From assembly GCA_963575645.1 (NCBI GenBank), contig OY754465.1, positions 58,613,901 to 58,677,900 of the forward strand: a DNA stretch of 64,000 bases. The letters are read 5' to 3'. The notes under the pieces are model-generated. The model was not told the DNA's origin. It worked only from the letters and a program-made list of their open reading frames with translations, and searched no databases. The DNA comes from Xanthostigma xanthostigma (lineage: Eukaryota > Arthropoda > Insecta > Raphidioptera > Raphidiidae). A program made the translations under genes and the position numbers. Shown here piece after piece: positions 10,734-22,650 of the stretch (positions are counted from its first letter, which is position 1; the number at the start of each line of letters is the position of its first letter).

Positions 10734-10920
10734 AAGTTTTTAGTGTGCTTTATTAAAAGTGTGGTTTGCAACGGTCGAAATCCGGACCGGTTAGTTAGCT
10801 ACTATAATATTGTATTGTCGTCGGAACTACGTACCTATGCAAAATTGCAACTCAATATGAAGACGGGAAATAATTGAAAAAAGTGGCCCATGTTTTGAAA
10901 CAAAGATATAAAGAAATTCA

Positions 10921-11040
10921 AATATATTTTAAATCAGTTCTGAAGAAAATTCAAATCCGGACCGAAACGTTAATGTATTGAATTTATATATTTTTTGTTA
11001 ATATATTTGTCTGAAAAATTGGTCGATAATTTTATTTATT
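10921..11040 (+). mobile_element. Penelope-like terminal fragment with CTGAAGA...GAAACGTT core
   Basis: CTGAAGA (10940-10946), AATCCGGACCGAAACGTTAA and the tail TCTGAAAAATTGGTCGATAA + TTTTATTTATT are shared with 27796, 30616, 35659 and 36562. Here only one arm is clear. The stem II partner of GGACC has decayed to AATTC, so this copy should not fold as a hammerhead. Confidence 0.6.
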
Positions 11041-11514
11041 AAAGATATAAAGAAATAATAGGTATATAAAAGCGTTTAAAACCAAAACTATTTTTATTAT
11101 GTTTTGCTATGTCTAATGTGGATTAATTTATTAAGATAAAAGAAAATCAACTAAAGCATACAGCTTACAATATCTGTTTGTCTGTTTATATTCATTTAAA
11201 GTCAAAGACTTAAAATATTACACTGAAAGTGTATTGTTTTGATTAAAATCTCTTAACTAAAAATATTTTTAAATCCCAACAGATTTTGTCGTTTAGATTT
11301 GTATTAAACATGTGGAGTGTATTAAAACAGAGCGATCAAAACAGTTTTAATAAAAGACAACTAATATTATTTAAATTGGAATTAATAACAGAATTTTAAT
11401 GTTTGGAATTCATTCAACAAGACGTTTAATTTGATAACTCCACAGAAAACGGGTTGTCAGCCGTTTTGTAATGTCGACAATATTCTTAAACCACTATTTA
11501 TCAATTCCAAAATA

Positions 11515-11926
11515 CAGTGTAAACTCCATATAGCGACACTCAAGGGACTGTGCACTTTGTGGTGTTATTGAGAGTTTTCGTTAAACGGACAGAAGAAATA
11601 ATCCATTAATATTTTTTTACTCATAATATATAAAATTTACAACTGACCCCCAAACATTCATACTATCACAAATTACAACGCTTATTGCGTATAGTCTGTT
11701 TTATTTGTCTGACGTTTTTCGTCCTAACAAACAAAAGAACGAATTTCTTGGAATCTTCGGTACACATGATGCCGACAACAAATCAACAAAATAACAAACA
11801 AGTACTGTTTATTGCTTAATGATGACGTATTGTTGTCGTTATTTAGTGTATCATTTGTATGAACAACAATGTAAACCAACTAGAGTCGTTTGTCGTTATA
11901 TAGAGTGACAAATCGAGTTTACACTG
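11515..11926. mobile_element. pogo/Tigger-like MITE
   Basis: Left end CAGTGTAAACTCCATATAGC; the reverse complement of the right end reads CAGTGTAAACTCGATTTGTC. The CAGT...AACTC terminus fits the pogo group of Tc1/mariner elements. TA precedes the left end. The right flank is AA, so the duplication is not perfect. Length 412 bp, no transposase frame. Confidence 0.65.
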
Positions 11927-12619
11927 AATCTGGTGGATAAATAGCTAATCTGTCGTGTAACTTTTGACGAAACTGTATGAGGGGAATTTTTTAAAGTAGG
12001 TATTGAGTGGATTAAAATAGAACGTGAATGGGGAAGGAAGAATGCAACTGATATTAAATCCAAACTACATTTATTATAATGTTTTGTGTAGCATTTGTCT
12101 TTCAACATGATAATGTTCTCTTCTTCCATTTCAAACCGGCCGAGTTATAACTCGCCGTGTTGTGAACTTTAATTTGACATTTTAATTAAAATAATAAAAG
12201 GTACTACGTAGAGTGAGTACAAGTTCAACGTTTCACGTATGATACACCTTTTACACTACTGTTCAAAAGTCACAAACGCCAGTATAAATTCTGTGACGCT
12301 AGAGATAAATTGGTCTTAATTGTTTTATAATGAAAGAATTATTGGTTACTAGCTAACTGAATGCTGAATATGACATCTCAAATAACTAATATTTCGACAT
12401 GTATTGCACATACCGCTGAATTAGCGGTATGTGCTTTATTATCGCTTTGAGCGTCAGAGCTGACTTTCGTTCATATAAGAAGTTATATCTAAGTTAATTT
12501 CACACGAAATCCATTCAACTTGAAGCTTTTTGAAAAGAGGAGATTCTGATCTATAAAACAGAACCATTTTTAAATCAATTCGAGTTCATAAATACTATTA
12601 AAATTGTAATTGAAAGTTA

Positions 12620-12770
12620 CAAACAGCAGTTGTCGGTTGGTCTGTACGTATGTACGTATGTACGTCACGACTCTACTGATCGCAATTTTGGTCGGATTGC
12701 CTTGGGTTATATTTTATTCACTTTGTTTAGTATCAGACCAGAACCCTATTTAAATTCACATAAATGTGTT
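12620..12770 (+). repeat. dispersed repeat with TACG microsatellite, copy 1
   Basis: CAGCAGTTGTCGGTTGGTCT precedes GTACGTATGTACGTATGTAC. The same opening and tract occur at 15245-15320. Downstream GATCGCAATTTTGGTCGGAT is shared in part. Confidence 0.55.
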
Positions 12771-12940
12771 CAGTAGTTTAATTTTTATAAACAGTTTTAT
12801 TTTATTATTTTTGACAGCTAATAGTTAAAATAAAAAACCTTAAAAAAACAAAAAAATACCTATTAGTGTTATTGTAATGTAGTGTATTACGTAGAATAAC
12901 TGCTCCACTTCTATACCACAATAACAACGCAAGCTGGGAT

Positions 12941-13013
12941 ATCAGAATGGCCGAGTGGTTAAACGCGTAGTCCAGTAATAGCAAGGTGCCGAGTTCGATT
13001 CCCGCTGACACCA
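12941..13013 (+). repeat. tRNA-Leu-like retropseudogene ending in CCA
   Basis: ATCAGAATGGCCGAGTGGTT (acceptor plus A box, as in tRNA-Leu/Ser) is followed at tRNA spacing by GAGTTCGATTCC (B box) and CTGACACCA. CTGAC could pair with the 5' TCAG, A would be the discriminator base, and CCA looks like the post-transcriptional tail. The anticodon arm and long variable arm are degenerate. A T-rich tract starts at 13020. Confidence 0.5.
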
Positions 13014-13458
13014 AGTAATATTTTTTTTTCTATTCCATTTTATTTTTATTTTTTTTCCTATTTTTTTAATTGTTTTTTTTTTTAAATCTATTTTCTCAAT
13101 TTTTTTTCATTATAATATGTACAATGGAAAACTTGCGGGATGTGCACTTTTGGTTTTGCCAACTATTTGTTTGTTGTTTCGCTACTGCGCGTAAATCATA
13201 CTCATTTGAAATTTAAATGTGAATAAATTTATAATTTAATCTATATAAAATCTTCTACCACTCTTCGTCCGCGTGGAATCAGTGTGTACTACAATTAATA
13301 TAATTGATTAAAAAAATCATCAATTCCAGCAAGACTCCAATTACAACGGCCCTATAAACATAGTGTTTTTTGTTTTACCACTTTTGAAAAAGCAAAGATT
13401 TAGTGGATTCGATACACTTGAGCAAGCGACATACAACTGGCCGTGCGAAAAACATGAA

Positions 13459-13871
13459 TGAGGAACGGGCTTTCAAAGTTTTATTAAATTTTACCAAGTT
13501 TTGATGTCAGTCCTGGCGTTATGTTATGTCATTATGGAAATATGTTATGTCATTATCAAGTATTTACAGAAATTGTTCGAAGTTGTCCCCGTTTTGTTGG
13601 ACACAAAGATGCGTGCGTCGTAGCCATGCTTGTAGTAGCGATAACGGCCTTCCGCGCATTATTTGCGATGCATTTCCCGCATTCGTGCTATCATTTCTTT
13701 GCGTGTGTTAACCGGGCTTTTGAATTAACTAAATAAAATACTTAAAAAACTTTGAAAGGCTGATTCTCTCTTATTTTTGAGTTTTGGTAAAAAACGTTTC
13801 TTAACATATTTGTTCGTCTATTTGATTTCTACATGCTGTTAAAAAAGAAGAATCAACTTTAAAATCATTCT
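13459..13871. mobile_element. partial copy of the TIR element at 31419-31968
   Basis: AACGGGCTTTCAAAGTTTTA, CCTGGCGTTATGTTATGTCA and the right terminal repeat (TTTGATTTCTACATGCTGTT...AGAAGAATCAACTTT) match the second element. The left terminal repeat is missing, and the right end abuts LINE sequence at about 13872. Confidence 0.7.
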
Positions 13872-14624
13872 GTCGGAAGCCTTGAGATGGTTCACGGCAA
13901 ATAAACTTCATGTAAATCCCGAGAAAACACAGCATATTGAGCTATTGTGTAATAACAATAATAATAAACAAATAAAACTACTGGGCCTGACAATTGATGC
14001 CAACTTGACTTGGAAAAATCATGTAAACTATTTAAGTACAAGTTTATCGAAAATATTTTTTTTGTTGCGAAAACTAAAAAATAGTGTTTCACAAACTGTG
14101 CTTCGAATGGCATACTTCTCATTATTTCACTCTAAAATGCTTTATGGTATCGAATTGTGGGGTAATGCCGCCTCTGCTTCGAAAGTGTTTTTGCAACAAA
14201 AGAAAGTTATAAGATTGATCTCTGATACTGGGTTTAGACAGGAATGCAGGCCATTGTTTAAGCGATTAAATATTTTGTCATTGCCATGTCAATATATATA
14301 CAGCTGTTTAATTATTGTTAAAAATAATATGAACAATTTCAATAATCATACTGTGTTGCATAATCATGATACTAGGAAAAAGTTAAATCTTTGCCTACCA
14401 TTACACAAATATGCTAAGACTACATACGGACCAAATTTCTATGGTGTAAAATTTTTTAATAAATTGCCATTGGAAATAAGAACTTTAGAAACAAAATATT
14501 TTAAAAGAAATGTGAAAAAATTGTTATTAGAAAATTGTTTCTATAGCATAAAGGAATTCCTTGACTGTCAGCATGTACATTAATTATGTAGGAATGACAA
14601 TAAATTATTATTATTATTATTATG
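13872..14624 (+). pseudogene. 5'-truncated jockey-like non-LTR retrotransposon, C-terminal reverse transcriptase and 3' end
   Basis: An open frame from 13882 to 14583 (233 residues, no ATG at its start; it opens at TTG by chance) encodes the C-terminal thumb part of a LINE reverse transcriptase. It contains LRWFTANKLHVNPEKTQH, LLGLTIDANLTWKNHV, LYGIELWGNA, QQKKVIRLI and, further on, FFNKLPLEIRTL. These are hallmarks of jockey/CR1-type elements. The frame is intact but the catalytic part and endonuclease are absent, so it cannot move alone. After the stop comes a short 3' UTR ending in an (ATT)n tail at about 14604-14623. A similar tail lies at 32209-32235. Confidence 0.88.
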
Positions 14625-15244
14625 GATTTAGAGACGGCTCACATAAATGTGTTTATTGTAACTTTTGACCAGTAGCGTACAATCTATTGTGTCCGGCGGA
14701 TTGTCGGGCGTACGCTCAGCTTTAGGCATGCTTTAGTTTACTGGTGTTATGTTAAAAAAGAGAAAGAGCCGCATACAATAAAAACACCGCCGACGCGAAC
14801 GCGGGCGAACGGATGACTCGACATATAAACTTGTTCATGATTTGGCATTTTAATATAATGTATGACGTGCAATGAATTTTTATAAACGTGTTATTTTACT
14901 TTGAATACAAAAAGGTTTTTTTTTATTATTTTTTTACATACGTGCGAAATAATAATACTGAGAGGTGTAATAGTTTTTGAAACGCTTAAATGTTTATAAA
15001 ATTATCTTTTTATACAGGTGTTTATTTTTGCGTTCTTCAGCACACAAAACCGTTTGCTGTATATATTGTACACGTCTGAACGGTATGTGATCTATTAGCG
15101 CTTAACGTATCAGTGTCGAGACTTGCTCATAGAAATAGTTAAATGCAGGTTAATTTCGCAAAAAAATCGATTCTAGATATAGGAGAGATTCTGTTTTATT
15201 ATATGGAATTTTAGATTAGCTCCTAAAATTTTAACTGAAAATAC

Positions 15245-15500
15245 CGAACAGCGGTTGTTGGTTGGTCTGTACGTACGCACGTACGTACAACCGAACTGTG
15301 AAGATCGTGATTCTAGATGGATCGCATTGGTTTATTTTTTAGGGTTCCGTACCTCAGTCCTTATAGGATCACTTTGCTGCCCGTCTGTCTGCCAAGACTC
15401 TTGGGAATCAAAGCCCATAGAGTACTTCCCGTTGACCTAGAATCATGAAATTTGGCAAGAAGCAATGTCTTATAGCACAAGTAAAGGGAAAAATCCGTGT
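15245..15500 (+). repeat. dispersed repeat with TACG tract and AGGGTTCCGTACCTC block
   Basis: Contains GGTTGGTCTGTACGTACGCA (as at 12620) and then AGGGTTCCGTACCTCAGTCC, ATAGGATCACTTTGCTGCCC and GTCTGTCTG, a block common in insect retroposons. The open frames through it are incidental. Confidence 0.5.
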
Positions 15501-15768
15501 AGTTACGTCACAAAAAAAAATGTTTTTAAACCGCAACAACATGCAACGCACGTACACAGTAACAGTTCTAATACATAAACAAGCGTCCGCTACAAGTATG
15601 AGAACTCTCGCATACAACACGGTACGACAACTAGACTTTGGATATAATCACGAGTTACAATACGGTTCAGTAGCTCTTTCAATATGTTCAGAGTTCAAGA
15701 TTTGTGCTTTTTTTTATAAATAGAAAAATAGTCGAAAACTAGGTAATGTTCGAAGGTGTCACCCTGTG

Positions 15769-16025
15769 TAAAATAGTAATGTCATATTCGGATTCAGCGC
15801 ACTCGAAAACATATGTCTAGACCATAGGATTTATTAAGATTGTGAGTTCAATGGATATCCCTATATCTAAAATCTCGCTAAACATATCTGCAGCTTAAAA
15901 TCTGGTTTTTAGGCTATGCGCCCGGGGACATTTTTTCTTAGTGATCTTTAAACTATAAAATAAAACAATTTTTGATAAATTTAACCGAGAACTAAATCCC
16001 CAAAGTTTTGTGCGGGGTCCTTTAC
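15769..16025 (+). repeat. dispersed repeat, copy 1 of the CGGATTCAGCGCACTCGAAA family
   Basis: Blocks CGGATTCAGCGCACTCGAAA, TATATCTAAAATCTCGCTAA, GGCTATGCGCCC and TTAGTGATCTTTAAACTATA recur at 45790-46270 and 46975-47420, in both orientations. No open frame or end structure identified. Confidence 0.65.
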
Positions 16026-16489
16026 GTTTTCAAATATTCTTTCTGTTCATGCGTCTGACGCCGCGGATTAGAGCTATTATTTTAATAAAACATAACGGTT
16101 TTGAATATTTAAAGCGTAAAATAATCGCTTTAATTGCTGTAAAGTTTGGAAATTCCAACGAGACAAGAGAAATGTGGCTTTAAATTCGGTCGTTTCTCCA
16201 GCGCGGGTGATTTATTGCTTGAAAACAAAATTGAAGCTAATTTTGTTTGCAAGATTCGCTGTTACGTCACTCTATACCCCTATTGTGTTTAATCGATTCA
16301 TTAAAAAATATAGATATAAAAGGCTTATTCCATGTCATTGTTTTATGCAAACCGGGACGCAAAATGGCATTTACAATATCGCGACCCCGGCGAAGATAAA
16401 AATTAAATAGTTGCGACTTACTAAATAGAGGCGCCGCGGCCGTGTACCGTGTAATTTGAATAACAATACAATAAACAAAAGTTTTACAT

Positions 16490-17060
16490 TATTTTTACCA
16501 TTCTAATCTACAAGTGGGGAATGGTAGTACTAGTTTAGGTCAAAAATCATTTTCAAAAATTTTACAATATCTTTCGTTTTAAGATCCCCTAATCCAAAAA
16601 AACATATTTTTGGAAAAACTCTGTGCGCCTGTTAGTCTGTCTGTTAGTCTGTGAACTGCGGATTGAAACCAAATTTTGGGGGGATGTTTGGTATGCAAAT
16701 ATGAAGAGCACTATTGTTTTTGGAGAAAACGGCACATTCGCAGAAGAGATATATGCTATAACGTTGTTTTTTATATAATAATGATATACTTTTCATAACG
16801 GCTTATTATTCTATTTATTTTTTCAAGAAAGTTTCGTTAAACCTTTTTTGTTCTAAGCTTTATAGTTTCCGAAATATTTTGAAAATAAAAAAAATCAGCC
16901 ACTCTTTTGTTTTATTGATCTGTCAGAAATAAACTAGTTCGGCATGCTTTGATTAATTTTTAAATGACGTGGAACATATTATGTAGGTAACCATGGTAAC
17001 GAATAGCAAATATCATATTGACATTACCCGCGTCACCTCATGCGATATCAGAAGTTTTAT
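16490..17060 (+). repeat. long dispersed repeat, copy 1 (copy 2 at 52076-52640)
   Basis: Collinear blocks include TGTTTGGTATGCAAATATGA, CTTTTCATAACGGCTTATTA, GATCTGTCAGAAATAAACTA and CATGCTTTGATTAATTTTTA. The end reads ATTACCCGCGTCACCTCATG, resembling the ACCCGCG openings of insect RTE-type retroposons. Confidence 0.7.
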
Positions 17061-17117
17061 TTTCTTTTAAGTTTTTTTTGTCATTATATGGATTTCTCCT
17101 GAATCGATTATACCTGT

Positions 17118-17220
17118 ATTAATTAGCACACATCGCGATGAAACATATATTGAGCACTTCCTCTCATTAAAACGAAGAGAAAGACGTATGTTTCATCACG
17201 ATGTGTGCGAATTAACACAC
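17118..17220. repeat. hairpin-forming repeat, copy 1
   Basis: CACACATCGCGATGAAACAT pairs with ATGTTTCATCACGATGTGTG at about 17190-17207, with TCTCATTAAAACGAAGAGA in the loop. A partner copy with the same flanks is at 25249-25340. Confidence 0.6.
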
Positions 17221-17797
17221 CTGAATCGGTACACTACTCTCTTTTTTCTTTTCCGTATTTGTATATATAGATTTACTGATGTAAAATTATTCTTGTATTA
17301 ATCCCATTGTTATATTTGCAATAAGTTGTACTTTTAACAACAGAAACGTTTGTTTTTTTTAAACGTCGGCTATGAAGTATCAACGTTCCACATAAAGTGG
17401 ATTATTGTATATTTTTTTTGTTATTGAATCCAAACAGATGTATACATAGGAAGGATTTTGTGTTTAAAATTCAACAAATCAGAATAATTTTATTTTTTAA
17501 ACAAAGTAGTATCGTATCACTCGTCTGAAGTCTGTCGATAATATCTCGTTTGTTTTTTTGTTTTTCTATTAGCCAATAGAGTGATGATGTTTGGGGTAGG
17601 AGGAAAAGGGGTTGGGAGCGTTCGGTTGCTTATGGAATCTAGTTGCATAGCACGAATGCCTGCACAAACAGTGGAACATTAATAATACAGCAGAAGTGAC
17701 ACCTTGACGTAACTAATTACTGTGTGACATGTTACAGTAAAACAATGTTCGATATATTATGACTCCAGAGCCGGGTTACCCCGCCATATTTTTTTTT

Positions 17798-17955
17798 GAC
17801 GTGATAACGTCTTATAAATTGATGAAACACCAATCTTATAAATTGATGAAACACCGGCTGCATGTACGAAAAAGTGTCACGTTCCGCCTGACCCTGTGCG
17901 TGCAAGCGAGAGCGCAGTATAAGCGATAGAGAAGCACGATCGGCCCAAGTTTGAC
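17798..17955 (+). mobile_element. ACGTGATAACGT family element, left end only
   Basis: GACGTGATAACGTCTTATAA, a tandemly doubled AAATTGATGAAACACC, CACCGGCTGCATGTACG and CGCCTGACCCTGTGCGTGCA followed by AGCGAGAGCGCAGTAT and AGAGAAGCACGATCGGC. The right end is missing. Confidence 0.65.
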
Positions 17956-18274
17956 AGCTATACAAAAAATTATTTATTAAAGATCACAAGACACAAACTT
18001 CCAATAGACTGCCACAGTTCGCTCGTATATATACTTACAGGGAGTGAAAAATCCACACCACCCGACCGTCCGTTTATTAAAACTGCGTGTATTTTGAAAA
18101 CGGTTCATTATATTTAAAAACCGTTTCTACAGTTGGTTAGAACTCTAATTTTACTATTTAAATATGTAAAAATAAATATTTGGAAACGTATACGTATAAT
18201 GTGAAAAATAAAAAAAGTTATTTTTCAACACTTTACGAGTATGGTTCAATGTTTCTTTATGACGTTATCACGTT

Positions 18275-18332
18275 ATCAAAATTTGATCTTTTTCAAGGCT
18301 TGAAAAAGATCAAATTTTGATCGAAACGTTGG
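18275..18332 (+). repeat. perfect 23-bp-arm palindrome followed by GAAACGTTGG
   Basis: 18275-18297 and 18299-18321 are exact reverse complements around a single base (18298). The palindrome runs straight into CGAAACGTTGGTGG. This is another degenerate terminus of the CTGANGA...GAAACGT type: the first strand reads CTTGAAAA here. Confidence 0.55.
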
Positions 18333-19152
18333 TGGAATAAATAATTAACTGCACTAAATATTAGTCCAAGATTACCCTTTACTTACAACTTAATTATAAT
18401 TTTAACGGACATAGAACACAAAAAATTACTTAACTTTCCAAACAAAAATATACAAAAAAACGAGTGTGCTTTAGACCACACGACTGAAGTAAAATTCTTC
18501 CTGCCATAATTTGTTATTCACTCGAAAATTCACAAAATATGAACTTTAAAATAAATTTACAATTTTATTCACTTTAAACGTAGAATATTTAATGTATTGA
18601 ACAAATTATTAATTTATAAAATTGTTCAAGAACGAAATGAACAGTCTAATGAAGGAAATATTATAAGCATAAAGATAATGAAAACAAAAGTAATACATTG
18701 CAATTATTTAGCTCTCGTTGGATTTTAAGCGTAAATCTTTATGAAATATTATTTAGCTCTGCAGGTTAAGTAGGTTTACAAAACTTTTTTCTGTCACCCG
18801 ATAGCGCCACTGGCTAGTAAAGTATGTGTCATCCTCTTTCTATCTTCACTAACTCTTAACTTCCGTTCGCCTCGCCCGATCACACTTCCGTAAATCTCCC
18901 GTCACGCATTCACCAGCTCCTCAAGTCAAGCGTGCGTAAAGAAGTTTTACTTCAAAAACAGTCTTCATAAACACAACAAAAAAACTACAAAACCTCATAT
19001 ATATAAATTTATAAAAACTTAATATAAATTTTAGGAACATCTAGGAACTTATGTCTATTTCAGATTCGTTGTAAACAAAAACAAGCGTGTCACACCAGCG
19101 TAGACTGCCACTATCCCCTTCCGCATTTCTTCAACTCCAGCTACTCAAAACA

Positions 19153-19216
19153 ATGCGTGTCTTTTTTCATTTAGTTATCAAAAGTTTTTGATAACTAAAT
19201 GAAAAAAGACACGCAT
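19153..19216. repeat. perfect palindrome, 31-bp arms, 2-bp spacer
   Basis: ATGCGTGTCTTTTTTCATTT and onward to 19183 is exactly complementary to 19186-19216, leaving GT between. A second short palindrome follows at about 19288-19328 (TCTTCAAGCTCAAA/TTTGAGCTTGAAGA). Confidence 0.8.
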
Positions 19217-19374
19217 AAAAGTAACACCCGACCACACTCTCGACAGATTAAAATCTTTATTTATTCAGTTTAATTCAATTTTCATATAAAGATAATCTTC
19301 AAGCTCAAAATAATTTGAGCTTGAAGATCCAGACACTTGAGGTCTCATGTTTTTGATAAGCTCATTGATGTCAG

Positions 19375-19482
19375 GGGTCTAAAATCCTCACTGGATAGAT
19401 TCCGGTCGCGGGCCGTATTGAGATGGCTTGAGGGCCGGATGCGGCCCGCGGGCCGTATCTTTGACATCGCTATCTTAGAGCC
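19375..19482. repeat. hAT-like fragment with GCGGCCCGCGGGCCGTA block
   Basis: Starts CAGGGGTCTAAAATCC and ends near CCGCGGGCCGTATCTTTGAC. Such ends are frequent in insect hAT-derived repeats. The right terminus is decayed and no target duplication was found. Confidence 0.45.
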
Positions 19483-19727
19483 GGCTCTCTGCTGGTCAGC
19501 GGAAATGCGATAGTGCAAAACGATGTTGTTCAAAATTAATGCAATCGGTTTGGAAATCGGGTCAGACAATTAGTGATTTGTGAATTTTTAAACAGATTAT
19601 AACTGTCTGTCCGTGTTATCGTTAATATTTCATTTCGTTGTTCATATAAACTAACCAAACAACAATCGAATCCTGAGTGTATCTGTGCTTCATCAATTAA
19701 CCTAACAACATAGCTGTTTCACGTAAT

Positions 19728-19860
19728 ACAGTCGCCTCTCGATAAGAACGACAGGATCGGGCAGTCATTCTTTCTTACACAATGATTATCATTTAAAATC
19801 AGATTTAGAATTGGACAATTCATTCAAACCTGAGCGAGTGAGAACTGGGTAAGCCATAAA
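19728..19860. repeat. pogo-like terminal fragment
   Basis: ACAGTCGCCTCTCGATAAGA resembles the CAGT..CCTC termini of the pogo-like elements here, but no matching second end is seen before the hAT element at 19915. Confidence 0.35.
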
Positions 19861-19914
19861 ACTCTCTAAGTGCAGAGAGTAATTGCCAGGTACCGTCTTT
19901 GTAACCGTCTAAAA

Positions 19915-20418
19915 CAGTGATCCCCAAAGTGGTCTATATCGACCCCCAGGAGTCGACGACAACCTACAAAGGGTCCATGTCAGCGGGGAAAAAAATTGGG
20001 GGTCTATGATAGTGAATCTCCTAACAAAAAAAGAAACAAACTGGACATCGTTAACCGAAGAGATTTAAGATGAAATCTAACTAAATTGATGCCAAATGTT
20101 GAAAATTTATTATTAAAACATCAGATTCATCCCTCACACTAAAAGCATTTATTTTTTTCTTAGTTATTTTATGTAACGGAAAGTAAATTTTAATTTGAAT
20201 CTAATTAATAAATGTATAAAACTAAACATTTCACACTAAATTTCACTACCGTTATAAATTTAAATCGTTCAAAGTGAGTAGCACTACACCGGTTGTCAAA
20301 AATACATTTGAAATTAATGAATTTGCAAAAAATCAATATCAGATAAGCAGGGGGGGTCTACCCAAAACCGAAAAACATGGCAAGTGGTCTACGAGACAAA
20401 AAAGTTTTGGGCCCTCTG
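19915..20418. mobile_element. hAT-type MITE with perfect 8-bp target-site duplication
   Basis: CAGTGATCCCCAAAGTGGTC at the left and ...AAAGTTTTGGGCCCTCTG at the right are imperfect inverted ends. They are flanked by identical GTCTAAAA at 19907-19914 and 20419-20426. Length 504 bp; no transposase frame, so it would need a partner for movement. Confidence 0.88.
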
Positions 20419-20569
20419 GTCTAAAACCTCTGTAAGTATTTTATTAAAGTACTAACTATAATAATTACAAGTTAATTTAATATCTTATTGATTGTATTTT
20501 GTATTATTTATCTTAAATTATATTGAAGTTACATTTTTGTTGGTATTTTGTATTTGTACCAACTTTTCT

Positions 20570-21185
20570 CAATCATCATATATATTAATACGCTAAGGTT
20601 AAAGATGTTTGCCTCCCTTTTTAGAAAAAACCTCACAATTTCTCCACATAAATTATATATCATTTTACAGATAATTGCTTGCTCTACTGACATCGACAAC
20701 TAAAACATTTATAATTGCTTTTGTTTTTGTAAATTAATTAAAATACAGCAACGCTGAACGACGTCTGCCATCTGACGGCTTAAATTTTGAAACAACGTCA
20801 ACACTTCGATTTGTCATCTGACCTTCATATTGTAATACAACAGACACAATACTGCATACTGCCATCTAACGGCTTTAATTTTGAAACAGCGAGCAACGCT
20901 GAACAACGTCACAGCAATGCTGCATGAGGCCATCTGACGGCTTAGCTCAACGCTTTTGCTATTTGCGCCTCTATATTATGACTATTTTAGTAAAATATTT
21001 CTTCGATCTGTCATCTGAGCTTCATATTGTAATACAACAAAAAGCAGAACGTTATAAGCAGTGTGCAAAATTAGAAACGAATTGAGTCATATTTAAAAAA
21101 TAATTTTGTAAAGTGATAATTATTATACTTATTTAGTGCGCATAATTAGCACAGCTCACTCTAGTTCAAGATTAAAACATTCGAC
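20570..21185 (-). repeat. dispersed repeat, inverted copy of 4840-5320
   Basis: Carries the reverse complement of the 4840-5320 blocks. In the middle, phrases around GCTGAACAACGTC and CATCTGACGGCTT are repeated two to three times, so this copy has an expanded internal array. Confidence 0.6.
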
Positions 21186-22403
21186 ACACCGTGTAGCAAG
21201 TTTGGCACCCCAACTGTCGAACTCACTTGACTCAAACGTTTTGTCCAACGCTCGAACGAACGTTCGGGTCAACGTTCATAGCTTTCTGATTTTGTATTAG
21301 GCCATATCTCATTGCTGTTATTCGCGGGCAACGCCTGGCAAATACGGCTATAATCCGCGTCAGCATAATGTGTCAATCTTTATTAAGAAATTTACAAATC
21401 TGAGCGACACCAGACCGGACCGCTAGTATCTATATGTATATTCGAACAAAACGTTTTTGAAATGAAAAGTAATATTTTCTCGAGAGAAAATTTAAATTTT
21501 TAAACTCCGATATTGCTTTAAAATTTTCGTAATTTTATTTTTTATTAAAAGGCAATATTTGGATATTAGTTTGAAAGAAATAGAAAAAAAATATCTTGAT
21601 ATTATTTTTTCTTCGTTTAATTTAAAAAATGTATTTGTCCCTATGAATGAATATTCGATGTCAGTCTAAAAACACGTGACAAGGACGATCGACAGGCTGT
21701 TGTACGTTATTTTTAAAAGATATTAAATTTTGTTTGAGGAAAATGTCACATTTCTGGGGTATAGTAATATTTAAATCTTTTTCTCTGGATATTGAAAAAT
21801 CAGTTGCGAGAGAGGAGAGAATACGGAAGGCAGGTTGAAATGAAAGAATGGGGTGAATCCCTGTTTTCCTCCCCTCTACGTGAGAAAGTTTCAAGTTCGA
21901 TTGTTCAAAAAGCTTGGCATTCCAAACCCAAAGCTTTCGTTTGCCGGTGTGCCGACATATCGTCAGCGTATTTCAATCAGTGGTTTTCTATTACTGTATT
22001 TTCATGAGCATATATTATATCGTGATCAAACGATGGATCGTTTAATGAATTTTATTTCAAGCAAGTATTTGTTAAACTCCTGATACCCTGTTATTAAATA
22101 TACCTATATAAACCATTAATCAAGGTGCTCTTGCGAGGCCAATATATAGTTTTTTTTTTATTTAAACTTGACATTTTTAAAACACTGGAAAAGTAAATAT
22201 ATAAAAATTGTCACCCAGTTGTAGATACAAATAATTAATTATTATTCGGAACAATTTTTTTTTTGACGAAAAACTATATAGTCCAAGAGCCGGTGATACT
22301 AAAGTCTCAGTGATATGTTAGAAGAAAAAGATTTTTGTTATTAAAAGATGAGTTTTTACCACATTTATATTGACTCGCTTTTCGTGAATGTCGGGCGGAA
22401 CTT

Positions 22404-22650
22404 GGTCATTGATTTTAACACGAACTAAATAGTATAAAATACTTTTTTTTACTTGTAGGATTTGAAACGAAAAACGTGGGGCGCATTATTCGTTTTATCT
22501 CATAAATAGATTTTTTCATTAATAGCTACTCTCTACACTTCTTATATACTAACCGTCGCATGCGCCCCGCGTTTTTCGTTTCAAATTCTATACAAGTTAA
22601 AAAAATTATTTTATACTTTTTAGTTCATGTTAAAAACGTGGTATATCAAT
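22404..22650. mobile_element. fold-back element with CGTGGGGCGC near the centre, copy 1
   Basis: The left arm (GAACTAAATAGTATAAAATA, TAGGATTTGAAACGAAAAAC, GTGGGGCGCAT) pairs with the right arm (ATGCGCCCCGCGTTTTTCGT, TTATACTTTTTAGTTC). Spacer about 80 bp. The same design is seen at 24006-24311 and 50215-50506. This copy has no evident tRNA-like head. Confidence 0.72.

Noticed and set aside
10940-10976. Active hammerhead at the copy in 10921-11040
   Set aside because: The stem II left strand is AATTC instead of GGTCC and the bases flanking the core (U and U) do not pair, so the fold is lost.
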